Of a stretch of DNA of 64,000 nt, positions 16,186 to 23,869 are shown piece after piece (within the stretch, counting starts at the first letter, position 1; each line of letters starts with the position of its first letter). The position numbers and the translations under genes are program-made. This stretch comes from Pseudorhodoferax aquiterrae. GTDB lineage: Bacteria; Pseudomonadota; Gammaproteobacteria; Burkholderiales; Burkholderiaceae_C. Under the pieces are notes generated by a model. That model ran no database searches and was not told the origin of the DNA. It worked only from the letters and a program-made list of their open reading frames with translations. The stretch lies in the NCBI RefSeq assembly GCF_014652235.1, contig NZ_BMYK01000004.1:413776-477775 (forward strand). Direction: 5' to 3'.

Positions 16186-18231
16186 ATGCGCCTTGCGCTC
16201 ATCCCTTCCCTGATCATGACGCTGGGCGTCCTGGCGGCCGCGCCGCCGGCCCTGGCCGAGCCCGCCAGCCAGTCTCCCGGCTGCTGCACGGCCACCACGC
16301 GCGACGTGGAGAAGGTCGGCGGCAACCTGGGCAACCAGAACTACTCGGCGCTGCGCCAGATCAACAAGTCCAACGTCCGGCAGCTCGGCGCCATCTGGCT
16401 CAACGAGATCGAGGGCGGCATCACCACCGGCACCAACCAGAGCACGACCATCGTCAAGGACGGCGTGATCTACATCGAGTCGGCGCTGGGCCGGCTGCAT
16501 GCGGTCGACGGCGTGACGGGCCAGACCAAGTGGGTCTACCCCGGCAAGGGCACGATCACGCGGCGCGGCCCGGCCATCGGCCAGGGCATGGTGTTCACCA
16601 TCGCCACCGGCAACACCGTGGTGGCGCTGAACAAGGACACCGGCCAGGTCGTCTGGGAAAAGCAGATCAACGGCTATGGCAACGTGGCCAAGGTCGGCGT
16701 GGTCTACCACGACGGCATGCTCTACCTGGGCACCAACGACGGCACGCGCGGCGCCGCCCTGGCCGTGGACGCGGGCACCGGCGAGCTCAAGTGGTACTTC
16801 TTCGGCATCCCCGGCCCGGGCGAGTTCGGCTACGACACCTGGGGCGGCGGCCCGCAGAGCGGCGCCACGCCCTGGATCCACCCGGCCGTGGACCCGGAGC
16901 TGAACCTCGTCTACTGGACCTTCGGCAACGCGCGCGGCGGTTCCTCGCAGGACGGCTCGCAGCGGCCCGGCCAGAACCTGTTCGCCAATTCCATCGTCGC
17001 CACGGACGCCAAGACCGGCGCCTACAGGTGGCACTTCCAGTCCGTGCACCATGACATCTGGGACATGGACAACGTCAACGCGCCCGTGCTGGCGGACGTG
17101 ACCGTCAAGGGCAAGCCGCGCAAGGCCTTGATCTACGGCAGCAAGACGGCCATGTGGTACATCCTGGACCGCACCGACGGCACGCCGCTGGTCGGCATCG
17201 ACGAGAAGCCCGTGCCGCAGGACGCGCGCCAGAACACCTGGCCCACGCAGCCCTATCCGCGCGGCGACGCCTGGATGCCGCTGTGCGTGACCGACAGCGG
17301 CCCGGCCCGCGCCGTGCCCAACTTCAAGCGCGGCTGCCTGTACTCGGCGCACTGGGACGAGCCCGTGCTGTCCATCCCCGGCCAGGGCGGCGGCGGCGAC
17401 TGGAGCCATGTCTCCTTCAGCCACAGCACCAAGCTCGTCTACACGGGCTTCGGCTACGTGAGCTCGGCCCACTCGCTGACCGAGGCCAGCAACGGCCTGC
17501 GTCCGCTGGGCACGGAGATGACGGGCGGCATCGTGGCCATCGACCCGGCCACCAACAAGATCCGCTGGAAGAAGGACATGCCGTACTCGCTGGCCCACGG
17601 CAACGGCATCCTGACCACGGCCGCCGACCTGCTGTTCATCGGCCAGCCCGATGGCAACCTGCTCGGCATGGACGCGCTGAACGGCCGCGAGCTGTGGCGT
17701 TTCCAGACCGGTGCGGCGATCAGCGCCAGCCCCATCACCTACGAGGTCAACGGCGAGCAGTACATGGCCATCTATGCCGGCGGCACCGGCATTCCCTACG
17801 GTGATTCGGCCCAGCGCGGCGACCACCTGTGGGCCTTCAAGATCGGCGGCACCGTGCCACAGGCGGCCGAGCCGACCAAGCCCGTCATCCGCCGTCCCAT
17901 CAGCGCCGCGGCGGTCGAGGGCAGCGTCGTCAACAACACCGTCACGCTGGCACGGCAGTGGAGCGGCGGCCAGGTCGGCGCGGCCGAAGCCGGCGGCGTG
18001 AACGCGATGGCACCGCAGCACCTGCGTGTGCCGGTGGGCACCACGGTGACCTTCCTGAATCCGGCCACCAACACCAAGCAGCACTGCGCCACGCAGTTCT
18101 TCGAAGGCTTGTTCAATGCCGGCCCGCTGGCACCGGGCCAGGCCTTCCAGTACACGTTCAGCGAACGCGGCGAGTACTTCTACAACGACTGCACCGACCC
18201 GCGCTCGACCGGCAAGGTCGTCGTGTACTGA
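16186..18231 (+). CDS. Secreted PQQ-type dehydrogenase with C-terminal cupredoxin-like domain
   Basis: Predicted 681-residue exported protein with signal peptide LIPSLIMTLGVLAAAPPALA. Residues about 30-560 form the eight-bladed propeller of PQQ dehydrogenases: GGNLGNQNYSALRQIN at the start, VHHDIWDMD (residues 287-294; the D-x-W-D block of PQQ enzymes), ALIYGSKTAMWYILDRTDG, and a closing DHLWAFKIGG. It looks closer to the glucose/quinate type than to methanol dehydrogenase, and the vicinal cysteine pair of the latter is absent from its usual place; a CC occurs instead near the mature N-terminus. Residues about 570-681 resemble a cupredoxin, with His633 and Cys669, but the His and Met expected after the Cys are Pro672 and Lys677, so type 1 copper binding is doubtful. 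No cytochrome c motif is present. Substrate unknown; quinate-like compounds are a contextual guess. Confidence 0.82.
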   Translation: MRLALIPSLIMTLGVLAAAPPALAEPASQSPGCCTATTRDVEKVGGNLGNQNYSALRQINKSNVRQLGAIWLNEIEGGITTGTNQSTTIVKDGVIYIESALGRLHAVDGVTGQTKWVYPGKGTITRRGPAIGQGMVFTIATGNTVVALNKDTGQVVWEKQINGYGNVAKVGVVYHDGMLYLGTNDGTRGAALAVDAGTGELKWYFFGIPGPGEFGYDTWGGGPQSGATPWIHPAVDPELNLVYWTFGNARGGSSQDGSQRPGQNLFANSIVATDAKTGAYRWHFQSVHHDIWDMDNVNAPVLADVTVKGKPRKALIYGSKTAMWYILDRTDGTPLVGIDEKPVPQDARQNTWPTQPYPRGDAWMPLCVTDSGPARAVPNFKRGCLYSAHWDEPVLSIPGQGGGGDWSHVSFSHSTKLVYTGFGYVSSAHSLTEASNGLRPLGTEMTGGIVAIDPATNKIRWKKDMPYSLAHGNGILTTAADLLFIGQPDGNLLGMDALNGRELWRFQTGAAISASPITYEVNGEQYMAIYAGGTGIPYGDSAQRGDHLWAFKIGGTVPQAAEPTKPVIRRPISAAAVEGSVVNNTVTLARQWSGGQVGAAEAGGVNAMAPQHLRVPVGTTVTFLNPATNTKQHCATQFFEGLFNAGPLAPGQAFQYTFSERGEYFYNDCTDPRSTGKVVVY

Positions 18232-18241
18232 CAGCTCCCAC

Positions 18242-18269
18242 GGCCTCGCCGCCGTACGGCGGCGGGGCC
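18242..18269. terminator. Long GC-rich hairpin between PQQ dehydrogenase and PEP-CTERM genes
   Basis: The core CGCCGCCGTACGGCGGCG (18247-18264) is a perfect palindrome and the stem extends outward as GGCC/GGCC across one T-G wobble. No T-run follows, so it may reduce rather than stop read-through, or protect the upstream mRNA end. Confidence 0.55.
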
Positions 18270-18297
18270 ATCTTCCCGATCCCACCGGAGACATGAC

Positions 18298-19065
18298 TTG
18301 AACCACCGCATCACCTCGTTCGGCCTGGCCCTGGCCCTCACGCTCGGCGCGGCCGCCAGCCAGGCCGCCGTCGCCCGCTTCGACACCACCAGCTTCAGCT
18401 ACAGCGTCTCCAGCGGCGCGCTGAACTGGTCCACCGCCGACCAGTACCAGCGCCTGGACACCGAAGCCGCATCCGGCGGCGGCGCGCTGGGCTACGACAG
18501 CGCGTCCAACGACTGGAGCAGCTGGGCCAGCCAGGCCCTGGCGGCCTCCAGCCCCTACGCCGGCGCCTCGGCGGCCACGGCGGGCCAGACCCTGCAGGGC
18601 AACGCCCAGGCCACCCGCACGAACCTGCTGCCCATCGACGTGCCCGCACACACCAGCCGCGCCTATGCCAACCAGGCCGGCGTGTTCAGCCTGACCGAGG
18701 ACGGCACCGTCACCTTCACGATCGGCTGGCGCATCGAAGTGCAGGGCGATGCGTCCGATCCGCTGGCCGACTACGGCCATGCGCTGATGGCGCTGATGGC
18801 GGGGGCCTACGACGGCAGCACCGGCACCTCGCTGAACGAGGAGTTGTTCTCGTTCGACGCGGTGAGCGGCCTGGCCGTGGCCAGCGGCACCTGGGTCTTC
18901 GATGTCACGCTGGCGGCCGGCCAGCTCGGCTATTACGACCTGACCGGCACGGCCAGTGCCGAGGCCAGCGCCCAGGGCGCGGCCGAGGTGCCCGAACCCG
19001 CCAGCCTGGCACTGTTCGGCGCTGGCTTGGCGGCGCTGCTCGGCCTGCGCCGCCGCCGCGGCTGA
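18298..19065 (+). CDS. PEP-CTERM surface/secreted protein 1
   Basis: Predicted 255-residue exported protein. It has a signal peptide (SFGLALALTLGAAASQA), a Ser/Ala/Thr-rich body, and the full PEP-CTERM sorting signal at the C-terminus: VPEPAS, a hydrophobic helix LALFGAGLAALLGL and a basic RRRR tail, recognised by an exosortase for processing during export. Start choice: TTG 18298, placed 7 bp after CCGGAG. An ATG five bases upstream (18293) is out of frame and reads only ATG-ACT-TGA, so it is not the start. It follows the PQQ gene by 66 bp with a hairpin between. Confidence 0.85.
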   Translation: MNHRITSFGLALALTLGAAASQAAVARFDTTSFSYSVSSGALNWSTADQYQRLDTEAASGGGALGYDSASNDWSSWASQALAASSPYAGASAATAGQTLQGNAQATRTNLLPIDVPAHTSRAYANQAGVFSLTEDGTVTFTIGWRIEVQGDASDPLADYGHALMALMAGAYDGSTGTSLNEELFSFDAVSGLAVASGTWVFDVTLAAGQLGYYDLTGTASAEASAQGAAEVPEPASLALFGAGLAALLGLRRRRG

Positions 19066-19071
19066 AGTGCA

Positions 19072-19135
19072 AACGGCCCCCGTGCCTGCGGGCGCGGGGC
19101 CGTTGCGCGAAGAGGGCCCGGCATCGCCGGGCCTT
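19072..19135. terminator. Double bidirectional terminator between two convergent PEP-CTERM genes
   Basis: Two stem-loops lie between the stops of the convergent genes. The first has arms AACGGCCCC and GGGGCCGTT (19072-19104). The second has arms GGCCCGGC and GCCGGGCC around ATC (19115-19133), extended by A-T and G-T pairs to 19113-19135, with a short T-rich end. Confidence 0.7.
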
Positions 19136-19140
19136 GTGCT

Positions 19141-19683
19141 TCAGGCCTGGGGGCGGCGGGCGCGGCGCGACCAGCCCAGGCCGGCCAGACCGGCCAGCAG
19201 CAGGGCGGCGCTCGCAGGCTCGGGCACGTCGTTGACCAGGGTCAGCGTCAGGCTGCCCAGGTTCACGTAGCCGTCGTACTCCTTGCTGATCGACAGGTTC
19301 AGCGCACCGTCCTGCAGCAAGGCCAGCTCGGCGCCCGTGAAGGTGTAACTGAAGGCCGTGGGCGGGCTGACCTCGCTGTTGGTCGCGCAGTCGTCCCACA
19401 GCGAGCAGTAGGCCACCTCTACGCCGTCGCCGTAGACGAAGACCTCGGTGGTCGTGCTGGAGAACCCATTGCCGAATGTGCCGCTCAGCGTGGCCGACAC
19501 GATATTGCCCTGGGACGAGAAATTGAATTGGCCCACATTCAGAGCCAAAGGCCAGGAACTCCAGACACTGTCACCGGTGCTGAAATCGGCCAGGGTGCTC
19601 GTGACCACACCAGCCTGCGCCATGGCGGCGCATGCCGCCAGCAATGCCGCCGCGGCGGACTTTTTCATTCTGGAAAAACGCAT
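19141..19683 (-). CDS. PEP-CTERM surface/secreted protein 2
   Basis: Predicted 180-residue exported protein: signal peptide MKKSAAAALLAACAAMAQA, a beta-rich body with two cysteines (CSLWDDC), and a C-terminal PEP-CTERM signal with VPEPAS, a hydrophobic stretch AALLLAGLAGLGW and a basic RRARR tail. ATG 19683 is chosen because GGAG precedes it by 6 bp; ATG 19668 directly before KKSAAA is the alternative. The gene is divergent from the ThuA-like pair across a 325-bp gap holding two IclR-type boxes, so it is probably in the same regulon. Confidence 0.83.
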   Translation of the reverse strand: MRFSRMKKSAAAALLAACAAMAQAGVVTSTLADFSTGDSVWSSWPLALNVGQFNFSSQGNIVSATLSGTFGNGFSSTTTEVFVYGDGVEVAYCSLWDDCATNSEVSPPTAFSYTFTGAELALLQDGALNLSISKEYDGYVNLGSLTLTLVNDVPEPASAALLLAGLAGLGWSRRARRPQA

Positions 19684-20008
19684 AAACACTCCAATCCGTT
19701 GAATCGAGGGCGCCCCCGCAGCCCCAACCGACTGTCGGGACACAAAAAAATGGCGGCATGCGAGTCTAGCGAGTCGATGTGGAAGATGTTTCCATGTTTC
19801 CCCTCTTGACGTTCATGTGCTTTTGCAACAGGATTGGAAAACTATTCCACATGCTTTGATTCCCTGAAATCAGGCGAATAACGAAAGGGGGAGACATATT
19901 CAACCAGTCCCAATGCGCAGCACCTGAGCGCCCAGCCCGGTGCTGAAGATTCGCCGATCCGAAAAAGGCGCAGCTTCGTTTTCTCATTTCTCCTGAAGGA
20001 TTAACTCC
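19684..20008. promoter_or_regulatory. Divergent promoter region with two IclR-type boxes (19780-19794, 19835-19849)
   Basis: TGGAAGATGTTTCCA (19780-19794) and TGGAAAACTATTCCA (19835-19849) both show perfect TGGAA/TTCCA arms around five bases. Between them, TTGACG (19806-19811) and CAGGAT (19829-19834) are spaced 17 bp like a sigma-70 promoter reading toward the ThuA-like genes; the second box follows its -10 directly. The region is less GC-rich than its surroundings, as expected for a promoter. The rest, about 19850-19990, has no ORF or repeat I can support. Confidence 0.65.
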
Positions 20009-20986
20009 ATGCATCGAAAAATCGATGGCAGTGGCGGCCGCCGCATGCGCGCCTGCGCACTGGCGCTGGCCGGCGCGGGCCTGTCGTCCGCGGCCCTGGC
20101 GCAGATGGGGGCGCCCGCGCCGGGCAGCCTCGACACCCAGTACAACGCCTGCCGCGGCACCAATCCCAACTGCTACAACGACTGGGGCGCGTTCGCCAAC
20201 ACGCCCAACAAGGTGCTGATCTACTCGCGCACGGCCGGCCCGCGCCATGCCAACCTGGGACCGGCGCTGGCCCCCGGTCTGAACCCGCCGCTGGTGGCGG
20301 CCAACGCCGTGCAGAACGGGCTGATCCGCCTGCTGGCCGCCGAAGGCATCCAGGCCGACTGGACCGAGGACGTGGCCCGCATGACCAGCCTGAACGGCTA
20401 CAAGGCCATCATCTTCGCCAGCCCCACGCGCGATGCGCTCTGGGACCACGCCAAGAGCGCCGCCGGCGGCACGCAACTGGACGCGGCGCGCCACGCGCTG
20501 CGCCAATACATGCGCCGCGGCGGCGGCTTCGTGGGCATCCACAACGCCTTCGGCACCGAATACAACTGGCCCTACTACGAAGGCCTGCTGGGCAACGCGA
20601 ACTTCTACGACCACGGCGCCAACCAGAACGGCACCGTGCGCGTGGTCAACAAGAAGGACAGCTCCACGGAGATGCTGCCGGCCAGCTTCGCGTTCAAGGA
20701 CGAGTGGTACACGCTGATGCCGTACCCGACCAACGTGAAGTTCCTGATGGTGGTGGACACCAACTCGCTGGCCACCAAGCGCAGCACGCACCCGGGCCAC
20801 GGCAAGTTCCATCCCGTGTCCTGGTGCCAGTACTACGACGGCGGCCGCTCCTGGGTAACCACGCTGGGCCACGACGCCGGCGCGTTCGCGCAGGACACCT
20901 CCACCTTCCCTGGCGCTGCGGAATTCCAGAAGCACATCGTGGCCGGCATCAAGTCGGCCATGGGCCTGGTGCCCTTCTGCAAATGA
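20009..20986 (+). CDS. Secreted ThuA-like domain protein A
   Basis: Predicted 325-residue exported protein with a ThuA-like (class I glutamine-amidotransferase-like) fold. Signal peptide: a basic start, then ACALALAGAGLSSAALAQ. The mature N-terminus has a two-cysteine segment CRGTNPNCYNDWGAF. The fold then begins with KVLIYSRTAGPRHANL and includes GYKAIIFASPTRDALW and MRRGGGFVGIHNAFGTEY, the block where other ThuA proteins place a conserved HxA/F. The late HPVSWCQYYDGGRSWVTTLGHD block is also typical. ThuA relatives act on sugars or polysaccharides, but no reaction is proven for secreted ones. AAGGA precedes ATG 20009. A very similar copy follows 44 bp downstream. Confidence 0.82.
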   Translation: MHRKIDGSGGRRMRACALALAGAGLSSAALAQMGAPAPGSLDTQYNACRGTNPNCYNDWGAFANTPNKVLIYSRTAGPRHANLGPALAPGLNPPLVAANAVQNGLIRLLAAEGIQADWTEDVARMTSLNGYKAIIFASPTRDALWDHAKSAAGGTQLDAARHALRQYMRRGGGFVGIHNAFGTEYNWPYYEGLLGNANFYDHGANQNGTVRVVNKKDSSTEMLPASFAFKDEWYTLMPYPTNVKFLMVVDTNSLATKRSTHPGHGKFHPVSWCQYYDGGRSWVTTLGHDAGAFAQDTSTFPGAAEFQKHIVAGIKSAMGLVPFCK

Positions 20987-21030
20987 GCCCGCCCCGTCCG
21001 GCCTTCCCCTCTTCGATCCAAGGAAACACC

Positions 21031-21981
21031 ATGTCCCGTACCACCCGCGCCCTCGGCGCCGCCGCCGCCCTGTTCCTGGCCGGCTTCGCACAGGCCCAGA
21101 CCGGCGCGCCCGCACCCGGCAGCCTGGACCCCTACTACAAGGTCTGCCGCGGCACCAACCCCAATTGCTACAACGACTGGGGCGCCTTCGCCAGCACGCC
21201 CAACAAGGTGCTGATCTACTCGCGCACGGCCGGCCCGCGCCATGCCAACCTGGGGCCGGCGCTGGCCCCCGGCCTGAACCCGCCGCTGGCGCCCGCCAAC
21301 GTCGTGCAGAACGCCCTCGTGCGCCTGCTGGCCGCCGAAGGCATCCAGGCCGACTGGACCGAGGACGTGGCCCGCATGACCAGCCTGAACGGCTACAAGG
21401 CCGTCATCTTCGCCAGCCCCACGCGCGACGCGCTGTGGGACCACGCCAAGACCGCGGCCGGCGGCACGCAACTGGATGCGGCGCGCCATGCGCTGCGCCA
21501 GTACATGCGCCGCGGCGGCGGCTTCGTGGGCATCCACAACGCCTTCGGCACCGAATACAACTGGCCTTACTACGAGGGCCTGCTGGGCAATGCCAACTTC
21601 TACGACCACGGCGCCAACCAGAACGGCACCGTGCAGGTGGTCAACAAGAACGACGCTTCGACCGAGATGCTGCCCGACAGCTTCGGCTTCAAGGACGAGT
21701 GGTACACGCTGGTGCCGTTTCCGACCAACGTGAAGTTCCTGCTGACGGTGGACACCAACTCGCTGGCCACCAAGCGCGGCACGCACCCCGGCCATGGCAA
21801 CTTCCATCCCGTGTCCTGGTGCCAGTACTACGACGGCGGCCGTTCGTGGGTGACCACGCTGGGCCACGACGGCGCGGCCTTCGCCGAGGACACCTCGGCC
21901 TTCCCGGGCGCGGCCGAGTTCCAGAAGCACATCGTGGCCGGCATCAAGTCGGCCATGGGCCTGGTGCCGTTCTGCCGTTGA
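21031..21981 (+). CDS. Secreted ThuA-like domain protein B (tandem duplicate of A)
   Basis: Predicted 316-residue exported protein. By eye it differs from protein A at about 30 of some 290 aligned mature residues, while the signal peptides (here TTRALGAAAALFLAGFAQAQ) are unrelated, as usual after tandem duplication. All ThuA-like blocks are kept, including the Cys pair CRGTNPNCYNDW and the C-terminal cysteine LVPFC. Differences include Lys to Asn and Arg to Gln changes near the NQNGTVQVVNKN loop, which might alter ligand contact. AAGGAA precedes the ATG. The ELWxxDGT gene starts 2 bp after its stop, so the three are one operon. Confidence 0.82.
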   Translation: MSRTTRALGAAAALFLAGFAQAQTGAPAPGSLDPYYKVCRGTNPNCYNDWGAFASTPNKVLIYSRTAGPRHANLGPALAPGLNPPLAPANVVQNALVRLLAAEGIQADWTEDVARMTSLNGYKAVIFASPTRDALWDHAKTAAGGTQLDAARHALRQYMRRGGGFVGIHNAFGTEYNWPYYEGLLGNANFYDHGANQNGTVQVVNKNDASTEMLPDSFGFKDEWYTLVPFPTNVKFLLTVDTNSLATKRGTHPGHGNFHPVSWCQYYDGGRSWVTTLGHDGAAFAEDTSAFPGAAEFQKHIVAGIKSAMGLVPFCR

Positions 21982-21983
21982 GC

Positions 21984-23429
21984 ATGGCGGTGCGGGCTTC
22001 CCTCTGGTGCCGTCGGCTCGCCGCGCTGGCGGCGGGCGCCGCCGTGCTGCATGCCGCGGCGCAGGCCGGGCCGGCGCTGCACCATCCGGGCGGCATGGCC
22101 ACGCTGCCCGATGGCACGCTGCTGCTGGCCGCCGATGCCGGCGACGGGCATGGCACGGAGCTGTGGGCCGTCGATGCCCGTGACGGCAGTCGCCGCCTCG
22201 TGCGCGACATCCGGCCGGGGCCGCTGGGCGCGCACCCGAGCGGGCTCACGCTGTGGCGCGGCCAGGCCTACTTCGCGGCCGACGACGGCCAGCACGGCCT
22301 GGAACTGTGGCGCAGCGACGGCACCGAGGCCGGCACCACGCGTGTGGCCGATCTGCGGCCGGGCCCGGAGGGCTCGCTGCCCAACGGCTTCGTGGCCTTC
22401 GGCGACGCGCTGTACTTCTCCGCCGACGATGGGCGCCACGGCTTCGAACTGTGGCGCACCCAGGGCACGGCCGAGACCACCAGCCTGGTGGCCGACATCC
22501 ATCCCGGCGCGCCGGGCGGGTTGCCGCGCCAGCTCACGGTGCTGGGCGGCGCCCTGCTGTTCAGCGCCAGCGACGCCGAGGGCGGCACCGAACTGTGGCG
22601 CAGCGACGGCACGGCCGCCGGCACCCGGCGCGTGCGGGACATCCGGGCCGACGGCGATGCCAACCCCGAGCAGCTCACGCGCGTGGGCGACACGCTGTTC
22701 TTCACGGCCGACGACGGCCGCCACGGCCGCGAGCTCTGGCGCAGCGACGGCACGGCCGCCGGTACGCAACTGGTGCGCGACATCCGGCCCGGCCGCGACA
22801 GCGCGCAGCCGCGCCACCTGGTGCAGGCCGGCCGCTGGCTCTGGTTCGCCGCCGACGACGGCCGCCACGGCATCGAGCTGTGGCGCAGCGATGGCAGCGC
22901 CGAGGGCACGGCGCTGGTGGCCGACATCCGGCCCGGTCCGGCCAATGCGCTGCCCAGCCACCTCACTGCGCTGGGCGAGCAGGTGGTGTTCGCGGCCTAC
23001 GACGGCGTGCACGGCGTGGAGCCCTGGATCAGCGACGGCACGGTGGCCGGCACGCGGCTGCTGGCCGACATCCACGCCGGCCCCGGCCATTCCAACGCCT
23101 GGGCCTTCACGCGGCTGGGCGAGCGCATCGTGTTCGCCGCCGACGACGGCCGCCTGGGCATGGAGGTCTGGCAGACACGCGGTGCACCGGGCGACGCGCA
23201 ACTGCTGCGCGACGAGCGTGCCGGCGCGGCCGGTGCCTTCCCGCGCGGCTTCGTCGCGGTGGACGGGCGCCTCGCCTTCGTGGCCGAGGCGGCCGACGGC
23301 GCGACCTACCTCGCGCTCGACGGCGTGCCGGCGCGGAACTGCGGCAGCGCCGACAGCGGCACGGTGGGCAAGGCGCCGGGCGCGGCCGGCTGCGTGGCCT
23401 CGGCGCCGTCCTCCTGGGCCACGCGGTAG
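21984..23429 (+). CDS. Secreted ELWxxDGT-repeat beta-propeller protein
   Basis: Predicted 481-residue exported protein with signal peptide LAALAAGAAVLHAAAQAG. The body is built of roughly 47-residue repeats, each with a variant of FxADDGxHGxELWxSDGTxxGT followed by VxDIxPG; at least eight can be counted (for example ELWRSDGTEAGTTRV, ELWRSDGTAAGTRRV, ELWRSDGSAEGTALV, EPWISDGTVAGTRLL). Such repeats form extracellular beta-propellers of unknown ligand. The ATG is 2 bp after the ThuA-B stop. The last 124 bp overlap the convergent pseudopilin gene, so the final 40 residues (after VPARNCGSADSG) could be read-through rather than conserved sequence. Confidence 0.82.
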   Translation: MAVRASLWCRRLAALAAGAAVLHAAAQAGPALHHPGGMATLPDGTLLLAADAGDGHGTELWAVDARDGSRRLVRDIRPGPLGAHPSGLTLWRGQAYFAADDGQHGLELWRSDGTEAGTTRVADLRPGPEGSLPNGFVAFGDALYFSADDGRHGFELWRTQGTAETTSLVADIHPGAPGGLPRQLTVLGGALLFSASDAEGGTELWRSDGTAAGTRRVRDIRADGDANPEQLTRVGDTLFFTADDGRHGRELWRSDGTAAGTQLVRDIRPGRDSAQPRHLVQAGRWLWFAADDGRHGIELWRSDGSAEGTALVADIRPGPANALPSHLTALGEQVVFAAYDGVHGVEPWISDGTVAGTRLLADIHAGPGHSNAWAFTRLGERIVFAADDGRLGMEVWQTRGAPGDAQLLRDERAGAAGAFPRGFVAVDGRLAFVAEAADGATYLALDGVPARNCGSADSGTVGKAPGAAGCVASAPSSWATR

Positions 23430-23869
23430 ACGAAGCGCCAGTCGGAGAGCTGGGCGGCGTCCTCGAAGGCGGTGTCCAGGCGGCCGAAGCCCTGGCGCTT
23501 GAGCGGCGCCGCGGTCGAGCGGCTGTGCACGCCCAGGATGCCGCCGCCGGGCGCCGGCACCAGCACCCAGTCGCTGCCCGTCATGGGGTCCAGGTAGACG
23601 CGGCGCAGGTGTCGGCGGACGGTGGGCCAGCGCCGGTCCAGCAGCAGTTCGTCCAGGCGCTGCGGAAAGCGGTGCTGCTGGCCCAGCGGCACCTCCTCGT
23701 AGTAGCGCTTGATCGCCGCGCGGATCTGGTCGCCCGCGAACAGCAGCTCGGCCTCGCGCTCGCGCTGGGCGTGCACGCTCCACAGGCTGCCCGTGGCGGC
23801 CAGGCCCGCGCCCAGCAGGGCCACGGCGAGCAGCAGGCCCACGTAGGTGAAGCCGCGCTGCCGCCTCAT
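23306..23869 (-). CDS. Type II secretion/type IV pilin-like protein with atypical N-terminus
   Basis: Predicted 187-residue membrane-anchored protein. It starts MRRQRGFTYVGLLLAVALLG, with a short basic prepilin leader and a prepilin-peptidase site after the Gly, but the near-universal Glu at mature position 5 is Gly here, as seen in some minor pseudopilins (GspK type). A helical segment HAQREREAELLFAGDQIRAA follows, then a soluble domain ending in a Pro/Ala-rich tail that overlaps the ELWxxDGT gene. It starts within the stop of the previous pseudopilin gene (ATGA), so it is the last gene of the secretion operon. Confidence 0.78.
   Translation of the reverse strand: MRRQRGFTYVGLLLAVALLGAGLAATGSLWSVHAQREREAELLFAGDQIRAAIKRYYEEVPLGQQHRFPQRLDELLLDRRWPTVRRHLRRVYLDPMTGSDWVLVPAPGGGILGVHSRSTAAPLKRQGFGRLDTAFEDAAQLSDWRFVYRVAQEDGAEATQPAAPGALPTVPLSALPQFRAGTPSSAR

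Noticed and set aside
18025-18231. Type 1 copper site in the PQQ fusion protein
   Set aside because: A His and a Cys are present, but the second His and the Met expected after the Cys are missing, so a functional blue-copper site is not claimed.
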